NCBI RefSeq assembly: GCF_001455965.1
Contig: NZ_LKKO01000001.1
Location: forward strand, 372,001-436,000
DNA length: 64,000 bases
From: Methylobacterium sp. GXS13
GTDB taxonomy: Bacteria; Pseudomonadota; Alphaproteobacteria; Rhizobiales; Beijerinckiaceae
Reading direction: 5' to 3'
The notes below the pieces were generated by a model that saw only the letters and a program-made list of their open reading frames with translations, ran no database searches and was not told the origin of the DNA. Below are positions 17,595 to 27,272 of this stretch, piece after piece. A program made the position numbers and the translations under genes. Position 1 is the stretch's first letter; each line of letters opens with the position of its first letter.

Positions 17595-19135
17595 TCATCC
17601 GCGAATTCCTGGCCTGGACCCAGAACGCCTCGGCCGGAAGCAGGGCCGAGGCCACCACGGCGCTGGCGCGGGCGTACCTCTACGGCGACCTCTCCGCCGA
17701 TGAGGCCTGGGAAGCCAAGACCGCGCTACTGTCGCTGCTGGACGACCCGTCACCGGTGGTCCGTCGGGCGCTCGCCGAGACCTGTGCGGCCTCCGCGCGG
17801 ACGCCCCGGCCCCTGGTTGTCGCCCTGTCCTGCGACGTGCCCGAGGTGGCGCGCTTGGTCCTGGCGCGCTCCCCAGTGCTGACCGATGCGGATCTGGTCG
17901 ATGCCGCGGCGTTGGGCGACGAGACCACACGGGCGGTGATCGCCGCCCGCCATCATCTCTCGCATTCCGTCTCGGGGGCTTTGGCCGAGATTGGCGAGCT
18001 GGATACCCTGGTGGTGCTCGCCGGGAACCCCACGGCGAAGATCACCGCCGGCCGGATGCTGCGCATGATCGAGCGCCGCGGCGGAGAAGCCGCTCTTCGT
18101 GAAGCGTTGCTCCGGCGGTCCGATCTGCCACCCGAAGTGCGCTACGCCATCGGCCTCGCGGTGGCCGAAGCCTTGTCGATGTTCGTCACCGCGCGGGGCT
18201 GGCTCGGCACTGAGCGTTGCGACCGGATGCGCCGTGAGGCGAGCGAGCGCGTGGCGTTGGAAACCTGTGATGGATCCGGTGCCGCCGGGGTGGCACGCCT
18301 GGTGACGCATCTGCGCACGACCCATCAGCTCACCGCCGGCCTAATCCTGCGGGCCGTGCTCTCGGGCCGGACCGACTTCGTGCAGGCAGCACTCGCCGAC
18401 CTGTCGGGCCAGGATCATGTCGGGATCGCCCGGGCCATGCGGGATCCCCGCTCCTTTGCCGAATTGCACCGGAAGGCCGGGCTGCCGGATGCGCTGTTGC
18501 CGGCGATGCAAGCGGCGTTGGTCGCGCGGCAGACCGTCGATGGGCGGATCGGGTTCCACGGGGCTGGGTTGTCGCGTCGGGTGATCGAGTCTGCCATCGA
18601 CGCTTGCACCGATCTGCCGGCGCCGGAGATGCATGCTGTGGTCGCCCTGCTGACCCGCTACGAGACTGAGGCCGCCCGCGACGAGGCTCGGGAAGTTGCC
18701 CTCGCCATCGCGGCCGAGGCAACAGCTCGAGAGGCGGCCCGCCGCGACGCAGAGGCTGCCGATGCCGCTTGGCGGGCCGCGCTGAACAGCCAACGGTGTA
18801 AGACTTTCAATGCATCTCAGGATACCGTCCAAGTCGTCGCGATGGCGCCGAGCGAAACGCCCGATCCGGTAATGATCGAGCCAAAGGTCGTTGCGGATTC
18901 GGCAGTCGAACCGGTGATGGCCGAACCGACCAACCCGGTGAGCGCGATCTTGGATGCCCTGCCCGAGCAGATCCTGGCCTGGTACCGTACGGAGCCTCAG
19001 GAAGAGGATCCCGAGGTCCAGGTCGCCATGCAGGAGGTCCTCGACGGGCTCGGCGCCGATCTGCTGGAACATTTCCGGGCCAGCCGCGGCTCGGCGGATA
19101 CCGGATCGAACGAAGGTATTCGGATCGCGGCCTGA
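17591..19135 (+). CDS. DUF2336 domain-containing protein
   Basis: 514 residues from ATG 17591, the ATGA overlap with the gene upstream; the frame is open further upstream but inside that gene. It is alpha-helical and HEAT-like (DDPSPVVRRALAETCAAS, VPEVARLVLARSPVLTDADL), the pattern of DUF2336, an alphaproteobacterial family of unknown function. A Glu/Ala/Arg-rich helix around 360-400 could be coiled coil, followed by an acidic tail. No enzymatic motif or membrane segment. Coupling with a lytic transglycosylase suggests a cell-envelope role, which is inference. Confidence 0.8.
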   Translation: MIIREFLAWTQNASAGSRAEATTALARAYLYGDLSADEAWEAKTALLSLLDDPSPVVRRALAETCAASARTPRPLVVALSCDVPEVARLVLARSPVLTDADLVDAAALGDETTRAVIAARHHLSHSVSGALAEIGELDTLVVLAGNPTAKITAGRMLRMIERRGGEAALREALLRRSDLPPEVRYAIGLAVAEALSMFVTARGWLGTERCDRMRREASERVALETCDGSGAAGVARLVTHLRTTHQLTAGLILRAVLSGRTDFVQAALADLSGQDHVGIARAMRDPRSFAELHRKAGLPDALLPAMQAALVARQTVDGRIGFHGAGLSRRVIESAIDACTDLPAPEMHAVVALLTRYETEAARDEAREVALAIAAEATAREAARRDAEAADAAWRAALNSQRCKTFNASQDTVQVVAMAPSETPDPVMIEPKVVADSAVEPVMAEPTNPVSAILDALPEQILAWYRTEPQEEDPEVQVAMQEVLDGLGADLLEHFRASRGSADTGSNEGIRIAA

Positions 19136-19157
19136 CCCTAGCGACGCTGCGCTCCGC

Positions 19158-21014
19158 CTATTCAGCCGCGCGCTGCGCGACCGCATCGGCCAAACCGAAC
19201 CGCCCGATGCTGTCCTCAAGCCGCAGGGCCGCGTTGATCAGTGCCATGTGCGAGAAGCCCTGGGGTACATTTCCACGCTGCTCGCCGGTCGCTGCATCGA
19301 TCTCTTCGGCGAACAAGCCGACATCGTTGCCCCGGGCGATCAGCCGCTCGAAGGCGGCTTTGGCCTCGCGGGTGCGCCCGTCGAGGGCGAGGCAGCCGAC
19401 CCGCCAGAACGCGCAGGCGGTGAAGGTGCCCTCGTCGCCCTTCAGCCCGTCATCCATGCGGTAGCGATAAAGCAGGTCCCCGTCGCCGAGCTCGCGCTCG
19501 ATCGCCGCTAGTGTCGAGCGGGTGCGCGGATCGGACGGATCCAGCGCGCCGAAGAGGGCGACACGAAGCACGGCCGCATCGAGATGGTGCGACTCGTACG
19601 CGCCGGTATAGGCCTGCTTTTCCGGGCTCCACCCCTTGTCGAGATACTCGGCCTGCACCTCGGCGGCGATCCGCTCCCAGTCTGCAATCTTATCAGCGGA
19701 GACGCCCGTGATGTTACGGCCGATCCGGGCGGCGTCGGTCAGCGCCACCCAAATCATCGCCTTGGTGTGGACCTGCTGACGCGGCCCGGTCCGCAATTCC
19801 CAAATGCCATTATCGGCGTCATGCCGGTGGCGGATCGCCCGGGCGGTGAGGTTGTCGAGAACCTCGGGCAGGCGGTCGTTGACCTTCTCGGGCGGGTCGT
19901 AATCGACGGCCTCCAGGAACACACAGAGAGCCCGCAACAATTCGCCGTAGATGTCGTGCTGGTCCTGAGCCTCGGCCAGATTGCCGATCACGACCGGGCC
20001 GACGCCGTGCCAACCGTCAAGATGATCGAGCACCTCCTCGGAGGGCATGCCATCGGTGATGCCGTACATCAGCTTTGTGTCCCGGCCGTAGGAGCCGTCC
20101 CGCTCGCGCAGGAATCGCAGGAACTCCGCGGCCTCGCGGACATAGCCGAGCATCACGAAGGCGGTGACCGTGAAGGCGGCGTCGCGCATCCAGGTGAAGC
20201 GGTAATCGTAATTGCGGTCTCCAGGGACCGCCTCCGGAAGTCCGGCAGTGGCCGCCGCCACGATGCCGCCCGTCGGCGAGTAGGTCAGAAGCTTGAGGCA
20301 CAGGGCCGAGCGCATCACCGCATCCCGGTAGGCGCCGCGATAAGAACTGCGGGCGCTCCACCGGCGCCAGTACTCTGTGGTGGACTCCAAGCGGCTCTGC
20401 GCCCCGGCGTAATCTTCGATGCAGGCGTCCTCGTTGTCCTCACCGTGGGTCAGGACCAGGTAGGCCGTCTCGCCTGCTGCCAGGCTGAACCGGATCTCGG
20501 CCTCGTCGCCCACCAGCGCCGGCTGTGGGAAGGCGTTGACGCGCAGACGGCAATCCCCGGCCTCGAACAGGACGGACCGTCCCTCGACGATCGGCGTGCA
20601 GGGGCGGCGCGCGTAATCGAAGGTCGGGCGGACCACGAACCGCCCAGTGATCTGCCCGCTCTCGCAAGTGAGCAGCCGTATCAACCGGCTCTCGCCCTCG
20701 CCGTCGGGACCCTCGTCGGGCTCGGGGCTCGGCGGATTGACCGGCATCAGGTCGAGCAGCCGGGCGCGCCCGGTGGCAGTGGTGAAGGTCGTCTCCAGAA
20801 TGTTGGTGTCGGGCACGTAGCGCCGGGCGGTGCCCTCGAGCTTCTCGAAGACCAAGCTGCATGAGCCGCCCTTGTCGTCGTCAAGAAGCTTCAGAAAGAG
20901 CGCCGGCGAGTCGTGACGCGGCCAGCACAGCCAGTCGATCGAGCCGTCCCGGGCGATCAGCGCACAGGAATGGGTGTCGCCGACGAGGGCGTAATCGCTG
21001 ATGGGCTTTGACAC
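19158..21014 (-). CDS. Glycoside hydrolase family 15 protein (trehalase/glucoamylase-like)
   Basis: 618 residues from GTG at 21014, where the conserved ISDYALVGDTHSCALIARDG starts; the frame continues upstream without conservation. The N-terminal beta domain (DGSIDWLCWPRHDSPALF) is the trehalase-like N-terminal domain; the C-terminal (alpha/alpha)6 barrel has PGDRNYDYRFTWMRDAAFTV and QHDIYGELLRALC. GH15 members hydrolyse terminal alpha-glucosidic bonds, including trehalose or glucan ends. No signal peptide is visible, so a cytosolic role is likely; the substrate is not determinable here. Confidence 0.92.
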   Translation of the reverse strand: MSKPISDYALVGDTHSCALIARDGSIDWLCWPRHDSPALFLKLLDDDKGGSCSLVFEKLEGTARRYVPDTNILETTFTTATGRARLLDLMPVNPPSPEPDEGPDGEGESRLIRLLTCESGQITGRFVVRPTFDYARRPCTPIVEGRSVLFEAGDCRLRVNAFPQPALVGDEAEIRFSLAAGETAYLVLTHGEDNEDACIEDYAGAQSRLESTTEYWRRWSARSSYRGAYRDAVMRSALCLKLLTYSPTGGIVAAATAGLPEAVPGDRNYDYRFTWMRDAAFTVTAFVMLGYVREAAEFLRFLRERDGSYGRDTKLMYGITDGMPSEEVLDHLDGWHGVGPVVIGNLAEAQDQHDIYGELLRALCVFLEAVDYDPPEKVNDRLPEVLDNLTARAIRHRHDADNGIWELRTGPRQQVHTKAMIWVALTDAARIGRNITGVSADKIADWERIAAEVQAEYLDKGWSPEKQAYTGAYESHHLDAAVLRVALFGALDPSDPRTRSTLAAIERELGDGDLLYRYRMDDGLKGDEGTFTACAFWRVGCLALDGRTREAKAAFERLIARGNDVGLFAEEIDAATGEQRGNVPQGFSHMALINAALRLEDSIGRFGLADAVAQRAAE

Positions 21015-21132
21015 GACGTTTCCGAATGGCGTTCGCGCCGATGGTGCGGCGCAATGAGATGCCGGTGAGGTAGCCGGGCCGGACGAGGCGGGGAGTCCGG
21101 CTCGACGATTCGCCGCACGCCACAACGAACGA

Positions 21133-22374
21133 TTATGCGCTGGGTCGGGGCAGCATTCGGTCGCTGATGATCCGTCGCTGGATCTCGCTCGTCCCCTCGA
21201 AGATCGTGGTCAGACGCGCATCCCGCCAGTAGCGCTCGACCCGCCGCTCGGTGGTGTAGCCATTGCCGCCGTGGAGCTGCATCGCCTGGTTTGTGACGCG
21301 CACGGCCATCTCGGTGGCCAGGAGCTTCACCATGGCGGATTCACTTTCGGCCGGCTCGCCCTGGTCGAGCAAATGGGCCACCTGATGCCAGAACGCCCGC
21401 GCCTGGGCGACGTCGGCAGCCATGTCGGCCAGCGTGAAGCGCAGGGCCTGAAAGTCGCCGATCGGGTGGCCGAACTGGACGCGCTCCTGCAGGTAGGCCT
21501 GGGTATCCTCCACCGCCGCACGCGCCACGCCAACGGCCCGGGCCGCTGTGTGGACCCGGGCGATGTTCAGCCCGCGCTGAACCGATGCGAAGCCGCCGGA
21601 ATCTGCATCGGCGCCTTGGTCGCCGTAGAGGCCGGTGAGTCGATCGCGCTCTGGCACGCGCACCCCGTCGAGGACGAGCTCAAACGTCTGGAAACCGTGA
21701 TAGCCGATCTTGTCGATTACCCGGCCGGTGATGCCGGATGGGAAGCTGTCGCGGTCCTTCACGACCAAGAATGGCTCCAGCCCAGTCGAGCGCGACTCGC
21801 CGGGCTCCGGATCGCGGGTGCGGGCCAGAACCTCAATGAAGTCGGCACCCTTGGCGAAGCCGGCCCAGCGCTTGGTGCCGGTGAGCACCCATTCATCGCC
21901 GTCTCGCACCGCCCGTGTCTGTACGCCGGCGAGGTCCGACCCGGCATTGGGTTCGGACAGCGAGATCGAGCCGATCCAGGCCCCCCGGGCCGAGCGTCGC
22001 AGCAAGGCAGCCCGGCGCTCAGGGTCGAGGGTCTGGGTGCCCAGGCCCTGACCGCGGGCCAGGATGCTGCCGACCGACAACCAGGCCCGGGCCAATTCTT
22101 CCGAGACGAGGCAGTATTCGAATACCCCGAGGCCAAGGCCACCCTGTGCCTCCGGGATCGTGATGCCGAACCAGCCCTTCTCGGCCATGGCGTCGATCAA
22201 CGTCCGGGGCATCTCGGCCTTCTGCGGATCGAGGTCGTCGGCGAGCGGCAGTACCGTGTCGCGGGCGAACCTGCGCGCCTCGGCCTGGAGCGCGACGCGG
22301 GCTGGGTTGTGCCACGGAGAAGCGAGTCCGGGAGGCTTCGGAGCGATCGGATCCGGCTTTGCCGTGGTTGTCAT
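21133..22374 (-). CDS. Acyl-CoA dehydrogenase
   Basis: 413 residues from ATG at 22374, with GGGGAG just upstream; the frame is open to 22551 but lacks domain sequence there. FAD-dependent acyl-CoA dehydrogenase fold: GWFGITIPEAQGGLGLG, SISLSEPNAGSDLAGVQTRA, FGHPIGDFQALRFTLADMAA, MQLHGGNGYTTERRVERYWR and IFEGTSEIQRRIISDR. The last segments form the FAD/active-site region. It would form a 2,3-enoyl-CoA and pass electrons to ETF; chain length or branched-chain preference cannot be read from sequence. The gene ends about 120 bases from the GH15 start. Confidence 0.93.
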   Translation of the reverse strand: MTTTAKPDPIAPKPPGLASPWHNPARVALQAEARRFARDTVLPLADDLDPQKAEMPRTLIDAMAEKGWFGITIPEAQGGLGLGVFEYCLVSEELARAWLSVGSILARGQGLGTQTLDPERRAALLRRSARGAWIGSISLSEPNAGSDLAGVQTRAVRDGDEWVLTGTKRWAGFAKGADFIEVLARTRDPEPGESRSTGLEPFLVVKDRDSFPSGITGRVIDKIGYHGFQTFELVLDGVRVPERDRLTGLYGDQGADADSGGFASVQRGLNIARVHTAARAVGVARAAVEDTQAYLQERVQFGHPIGDFQALRFTLADMAADVAQARAFWHQVAHLLDQGEPAESESAMVKLLATEMAVRVTNQAMQLHGGNGYTTERRVERYWRDARLTTIFEGTSEIQRRIISDRMLPRPSA

Positions 22375-22489
22375 GGTCTCCCCGCAATCCAGTCGCCGCC
22401 ACACGTATGGCTGTGCTGGAAACACGCGCTTACAAAATGGTTCCCGCTCGCATCTTCGAATAACGGCTGCTTCGGCGCATAATAACCTG

Positions 22490-23245
22490 ATGACGCTCGC
22501 TGATCCGCTCGCCGATTCTATCGCGATGAACGCACCCACCACACCCCACATCCTCGTCGTTGAGGACGACCGGGAGATTTCAGCCCTGGTCGCTCGCTAC
22601 CTGCGTGGCAACGAGTGTCGCGTGACACTGGCGGGCGATGGCGCGGAGATGGACCGGGCGCTGGCCGAGTCCCGGATCGACCTGATCGTGCTCGACCTGA
22701 TGCTTCCTGGCGAGGACGGCCTAAGCCTGTGCCGGCGGCTGCGCGCCTCCTCGCAGATCCCGATCCTGATGCTCACCGCCAAATCCGAAGAGGTCGACCG
22801 CATCCTCGGGCTCGAACTGGGCGCCGATGATTACCTGGCCAAACCGTTCAACCCGCGAGAACTCCTGGCCCGGATCCGCGCGATCCTGCGCCGGGTCGCC
22901 GCCGAGGCGCCGGATACGGACGAGCGCCGCCGCCTGCATTTCGCCGGCTGGACGCTCGACGTATCGCTCCGCCAGGTTCTATCGCCGGAGGGGGCCCGGA
23001 TCGCTGTCACGGGGGCGGAATTCGATCTGCTCCACGCACTCTGCCTCCGGCCGGGGCGGGTGCTGTCGCGCGACCAGCTCCTCGATCTCACCCAGGGTCG
23101 CTCGGCCGGGCCGTTCGAGCGCAGCATCGACGTGCTGATCTCGCGCATCCGCCAGAAGATCGAGCGGGACACGCGCAACCCCGAATTCATCCGCACGATC
23201 CGCTCGGGCGGCTACCTGTTCACCCCCGAAGTAACCCGGTCATGA
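22490..23245 (+). CDS. OmpR-family response regulator
   Basis: 251 residues from ATG 22490 (22526 also possible; neither has a strong ribosome site). Receiver domain: ILVVEDDREISALVARYL with the acidic pair, phospho-acceptor Asp in LIVLDLMLPGEDG, conserved Lys in DDYLAKPFNPRELLARI. C-terminal winged helix: LDVSLRQVL, VTGAEFDLLHALCLRPGRVL, RSIDVLISRIRQKIE, IRTIRSGGYLF. It is a DNA-binding transcription regulator paired with the kinase gene whose start it overlaps (ATGA). Target genes are unknown. Confidence 0.94.
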   Translation: MTLADPLADSIAMNAPTTPHILVVEDDREISALVARYLRGNECRVTLAGDGAEMDRALAESRIDLIVLDLMLPGEDGLSLCRRLRASSQIPILMLTAKSEEVDRILGLELGADDYLAKPFNPRELLARIRAILRRVAAEAPDTDERRRLHFAGWTLDVSLRQVLSPEGARIAVTGAEFDLLHALCLRPGRVLSRDQLLDLTQGRSAGPFERSIDVLISRIRQKIERDTRNPEFIRTIRSGGYLFTPEVTRS

Positions 23246-24651
23246 CCGCGTTTCAGCGCCTGCGCGCCCGACTGCGCCCGCAGAGCATCGCGGGCCAGAT
23301 CGCTCTCCTGGTCGTGGCCGGAATCGCGGTGGCCCATATGGTCGCTACAGCGGCGTTCCTGATCCTGCACGAGCCGCCCAACCCGGACGAGTTGCCCGGC
23401 GTCGCGGCAAGCCGACTCGGCACGCTGGCGCGGCTCCTCGACGCCGCAGATCCGGCCGCGCGGCCGGCGCTGCTGGCGAGCGGCCGAAGCCTGCCGCTGG
23501 TCCGCATCGAGGCCTGGGACGGGACGGTGCCGCCGGATGCCAAACCGGCGCCGGACTTGCCGGTGATCCGCCGCCTGCGCAACGGGGCCGGTCGGCCGGT
23601 CACGATCACCGACCTCTCCGTGAGCGATCCCGCCGAAGCGCGGTCCGACGACCGGATCCATGTCGGCATCGCCATGCCGGCGGGCGCCAACCTCCAGGCA
23701 TGGCTGCTGAACGATCCGCTGCATCCGCCCCGACAGGGTCCCCTGATCTTCACCGTCGTCTTCATGGCCCTGACTCTGGCGCTGCTCTGCGTCTGGGCGA
23801 CCCGGGCGTTGACGGCGCCGCTCGCACGGCTCGCCGGCGCCGCCGAGGCGTTCGGCACGAGAGACGACCACGTCGCCCTGCCGGAGGCCGGCCCCCGGGA
23901 AGTGCTCGCCGTCTCCCGGGCGCTCGACCGGATGCGGGCACGCGTCCGTCGCCTGATCGACGACAGAACCCAGATGCTGGCGGCCATCAGCCACGATCTG
24001 CGCACGCCGATCACGCGCCTGCGCCTGAGGGCAGAATTTATTGAGGACGAACACGCCCGCGTCGCCGGCCTGCGCGACCTCGACCAGATGAATGGCTTGG
24101 TCGAAGCCGCTCTGTCCTTCGTGCGGGATGGGCAGACCCGCGATGCCGGTAGCTTCAGCCTCGTGGACCTGGCCTCTGTCGTTCAAACGGTCTGCGACGA
24201 CTTCTCGGATGTCGGCGCGGCGGTGAGCGTCGGGCGGAGCCGTCATGTCCTCGTGCAGGGCCGTCCGGAGGAACTGCAGCGGGCGATCACGAACCTGGTA
24301 GACAATGCCGTCAAGTATGGTGGCCGGGCCGAAGTCCACATGGAGGCCTCCGAGCAAGGCATCCGGATCTGTATCCTCGATCAAGGGCCCGGCATTCCGG
24401 ACGCCGAGCGAGACGCGATGCTGCAACCCTTCGTGCGCGGGGACCGCGCCCGCAACCTCAATGAGGCCAGCGGCTTCGGCCTCGGCCTCTCGATCGTGCT
24501 GGCGATCGTAGAAGCGCATAACGGCCGGCTGATCCTGCAGAACCGGAGCGAGGGAGGCGGCCTCTGCGCCGCGATCGAATTGCCCTTGGCCGCGCAGGCT
24601 TACGCAGGCCGGACGGTTCAACAAACGCCACTGCCCGCCCGGGCGGCCTGA
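23242..24651 (+). CDS. HAMP-containing sensor histidine kinase
   Basis: 469 residues. An N-terminal membrane helix (AGQIALLVVAGIAVAHMVAT), a periplasmic region of about 140 residues, a second helix (LIFTVVFMALTLALLCVWAT), HAMP, HisKA with AAISHDLRTPITRLRLRAEF, and HATPase with NLVDNAVKYGG, DQGPGIPDAERD and SGFGLGLSIVLAIVEAH. It is EnvZ-like in layout and pairs with the regulator just upstream through an ATGA overlap. The signal is unknown. Confidence 0.94.
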   Translation: MTAFQRLRARLRPQSIAGQIALLVVAGIAVAHMVATAAFLILHEPPNPDELPGVAASRLGTLARLLDAADPAARPALLASGRSLPLVRIEAWDGTVPPDAKPAPDLPVIRRLRNGAGRPVTITDLSVSDPAEARSDDRIHVGIAMPAGANLQAWLLNDPLHPPRQGPLIFTVVFMALTLALLCVWATRALTAPLARLAGAAEAFGTRDDHVALPEAGPREVLAVSRALDRMRARVRRLIDDRTQMLAAISHDLRTPITRLRLRAEFIEDEHARVAGLRDLDQMNGLVEAALSFVRDGQTRDAGSFSLVDLASVVQTVCDDFSDVGAAVSVGRSRHVLVQGRPEELQRAITNLVDNAVKYGGRAEVHMEASEQGIRICILDQGPGIPDAERDAMLQPFVRGDRARNLNEASGFGLGLSIVLAIVEAHNGRLILQNRSEGGGLCAAIELPLAAQAYAGRTVQQTPLPARAA

Positions 24652-24662
24652 GACCGCCCGGG
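24638..24662. terminator. GC-rich hairpin between convergent kinase and chemoreceptor genes
   Basis: CCCGGGCGG (24638-24646) and CCGCCCGGG (24654-24662) form a perfect 9-bp stem with a 7-base loop. The stem includes the kinase stop codon and sits 21 bases from the end of the convergent chemoreceptor gene. No T-run follows on either strand, so a termination role is plausible but unproven. Confidence 0.45.
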
Positions 24663-24682
24663 TTGCAAAGTTGCTAGAAGGC

Positions 24683-26830
24683 TCAGGCCGCCCGGACGTT
24701 CTGCAGGAACTGCGACACCTCGGCACGAAGCTGCTCAGATTGGGCGGCAAGATCGTCCGAGGCTTGCGCCACCGAGGAGGCGGCCTGGCCGGCATCGTTC
24801 GCGACCCGAGCAACCTCGGCGATGTCGGAGGTCATGCCGCTGGTGCCGGTCGAGGCCTGCCCCATGCTGCGAACGATGTCCTGCGTGGTGACGCCCTGCT
24901 CTTCGACAGCAGCCGAGATGCTGGTGGAAACGTGGTTCATGGCTTCGATCTGCGAGACGATCCCCTGGATTGCCACAGAGACGCCGCCGGTCACTGCCTG
25001 GATCGACGCAACCTGCCGGCCGATCTCTTCCGTAGCGCGACTGGTCTGGGTCGCGAGCTCCTTCACCTCGGCCGCAACCACGGCAAAACCGCGGCCCGCC
25101 TCGCCGGCACGGGCTGCTTCGATCGTGGCGTTCAGCGCGAGCAGGTTGGTCTGACCAGCGATGGTCGAGACCATGCCGACCACGTCACCGATGCGGGTGG
25201 CAGCAGCGGCGAGATCCGCCATCGTGCCCTCGGCCCGCTTGGCCTCATCGACGGCGGTGGCTGACATCCCGGCCGCCTGCTCGACCTGACGTCCGATCTC
25301 CTGCACGGTGGCACCGAGCTCTTCTGCGGCCGCGGCGACGGCATCGACATTGTCCGCGGTCTGGCGTGCGGCACTGGCGACGCTGGTCGACCGCTCAGAG
25401 GTGCCGGCGACGGCGATCCGCATGGTGCCGGACGCGCCTTGCAAGGCCTCGACCCCCCGTGTCAGCCCCTGCACGATACCGCCGACCGACCGCTCGAAAT
25501 CGTCGGCCAGCCCCTGCAGCATGGTACGGCGGGCCTGCTCCTCGCGCAGCTGCGCTGCCTCCGTGGTCTGGAGTTGCTGCGCTGCCTCTTCAAGAGACAC
25601 GTCGCGAATCGTGACTACGGCGCGGGCGATGTCGCCGATCTCATCTCGGCGCCGGCTGCCCGGAACATCGGTAAGCGCCTCGCGGGCGGCTAGCGCCTTG
25701 AGGGCGCGGGTCAGAGCGCTGAGCGGTGACACGATCGAGCGCGCCAGCAACAGGCCGAGCACCGCAGTTCCAGCCAGGACACAGAGCCCGATCATGACCA
25801 GCGTGCGGGAGAGTGCCCGTACGGCGTCGATCGCCTCGGCCTGCGATTGCTCCGCCACCACGGTCCAGGGCGCTCCGAGAACGCTGACCGAGGAGGCCGC
25901 GGCCATGTGCGGGCCATCCGCCGACGGGAATTCGAAGCTGCCGCCGTCCTTCAGGCGGTCCGCCTCGATCCCGAGGGGCGCTACGCCGTCGCCGGCCTTC
26001 ACGCCCGTATTCAACGGCGGGTTGCTGCGCAGCCGCCCATCGGCACCGGCGGCCAGGATCTGACCGGTCTCACCGAGGCCGGTCCGCTTGGACAGCGCCT
26101 GATCGAACAGCGTCGGCGTCACCCGCATGGCGATGAAGCCGATCCGCTCCGACGCCTGTGCCGTACCCATGGCGACGTTCGCCCGTTTGGTCATAGCTCG
26201 GCCAATGAAGGCCGCCGGCACGCCATCCACCGGATAGGCGGCGAAGTCCTCAAACAGGACCGCACTCGGGTCGGCGGATTTCAGGCGCTCGACCAAGCGG
26301 GCGAGCGGAGTACCCTTCAAGCCATCATCTGCAACCGACTTGCCGAAGTCCCCCCCCTTGGTGGTCGTGTAGACGATGCGGCCATTGTCATCGAGAAACA
26401 GCAGATCGGCATAGCCGGCCTGGGTGACGAGCTTGCGCGCGACTTCCTGGACCTTGACGTGCCGGCGCCCGTACATGCCGCTCCCATCCAGGGCGACCCG
26501 CGCCTCGACGGTCTGCGGCGCCTGGAACGCTTCGACCACCGCAGTCGTATCCGGCTTGGCCGGGTCGAGGTTATCGATCAGATCCGGGAAGTTCGAGACG
26601 ATCTGCGGATGCGCCGCCGCAGCGAGGAAGTCGGCCTGCATCCGGTCGGCCACCAATTCGATCCCATCGCGGCGGGCGACCGCGGCGAGTTGCAGGCGCT
26701 CGTTCGCCGCATCGATCAAACCAGACCTGGCCGAATACCAGCTGAAGCCGCCCATCGCGGTAGCGCTAAGCAGCGCCAACCCGATCGTCATCGCCGGCAG
26801 GCGCGAACTCAGCCGCGAAAACATCACCAT
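24683..26830 (-). CDS. Methyl-accepting chemotaxis protein with large periplasmic sensor
   Basis: 715 residues. N-terminal helix (MTIGLALLSATAMGGFSW), a periplasmic region of about 300 residues in the style of a double Cache sensor (YADLLFLDDNGRIVYTTTKG, GETGQILAAGADGRL), second membrane helix around 340-360, HAMP, and a long cytoplasmic coiled coil. The hairpin tip is [20 protein letters not shown], which contacts CheA/CheW. The C-terminus has no CheR pentapeptide. Ligand unknown; Cache sensors of this class often bind small organic acids or amino acids. Confidence 0.94.
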   Translation of the reverse strand: MVMFSRLSSRLPAMTIGLALLSATAMGGFSWYSARSGLIDAANERLQLAAVARRDGIELVADRMQADFLAAAAHPQIVSNFPDLIDNLDPAKPDTTAVVEAFQAPQTVEARVALDGSGMYGRRHVKVQEVARKLVTQAGYADLLFLDDNGRIVYTTTKGGDFGKSVADDGLKGTPLARLVERLKSADPSAVLFEDFAAYPVDGVPAAFIGRAMTKRANVAMGTAQASERIGFIAMRVTPTLFDQALSKRTGLGETGQILAAGADGRLRSNPPLNTGVKAGDGVAPLGIEADRLKDGGSFEFPSADGPHMAAASSVSVLGAPWTVVAEQSQAEAIDAVRALSRTLVMIGLCVLAGTAVLGLLLARSIVSPLSALTRALKALAAREALTDVPGSRRRDEIGDIARAVVTIRDVSLEEAAQQLQTTEAAQLREEQARRTMLQGLADDFERSVGGIVQGLTRGVEALQGASGTMRIAVAGTSERSTSVASAARQTADNVDAVAAAAEELGATVQEIGRQVEQAAGMSATAVDEAKRAEGTMADLAAAATRIGDVVGMVSTIAGQTNLLALNATIEAARAGEAGRGFAVVAAEVKELATQTSRATEEIGRQVASIQAVTGGVSVAIQGIVSQIEAMNHVSTSISAAVEEQGVTTQDIVRSMGQASTGTSGMTSDIAEVARVANDAGQAASSVAQASDDLAAQSEQLRAEVSQFLQNVRAA

Positions 26831-27272
26831 GGCAGTCCTAACACGTCTTCCAACTCAGCAACTGGCAGGACTCTAGGGAAGCTCCACGAAGATTCCGTAA
26901 ACGCAGGCCAGGATAGGAATTTTCGAGCACAGAGATCAATTTATCCGGACTCAAGATCATTCGCGGCCTCTCAAGTAATAGAGAATGCAGCGAACCAATT
27001 CCACTTGAGAAATTCCAGACCAAGATGGACGTGGCCTTTGAAGACCAGTGTTTGATGAGGATTGCCTACCGTAGAGTCGGCTCTGTCTTCACCCCGGGCG
27101 ATCGGATTGCCGGCCGCTGCGCCCCTTACGCTCAGCGACGTTGCTCGACCGGTGGCGGCCTGGTCCGGCGCTTGCTGCCGGAAATTGGGGTCGCCGATTG
27201 GTGGCCCGCCGCCATCAGTCCGCTTAGAGTTCCGGCTGGACGGAACCACCTTTACTGAGGAATGGGGCCCGG
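26831..27272. other. Intergenic region between chemoreceptor and arginase
   Basis: About 440 bases between divergent genes, with a relatively AT-rich part around 26860-27010 that probably holds the chemoreceptor promoter. A good GAGG (27256-27259) precedes the arginase ATG. Short frames here show no family resemblance. Confidence 0.4.

Noticed and set aside
23212..24813. 533-codon minus-strand frame opposite the sensor kinase
   Set aside because: The plus strand encodes an intact histidine kinase; the mirror frame is compositionally odd.
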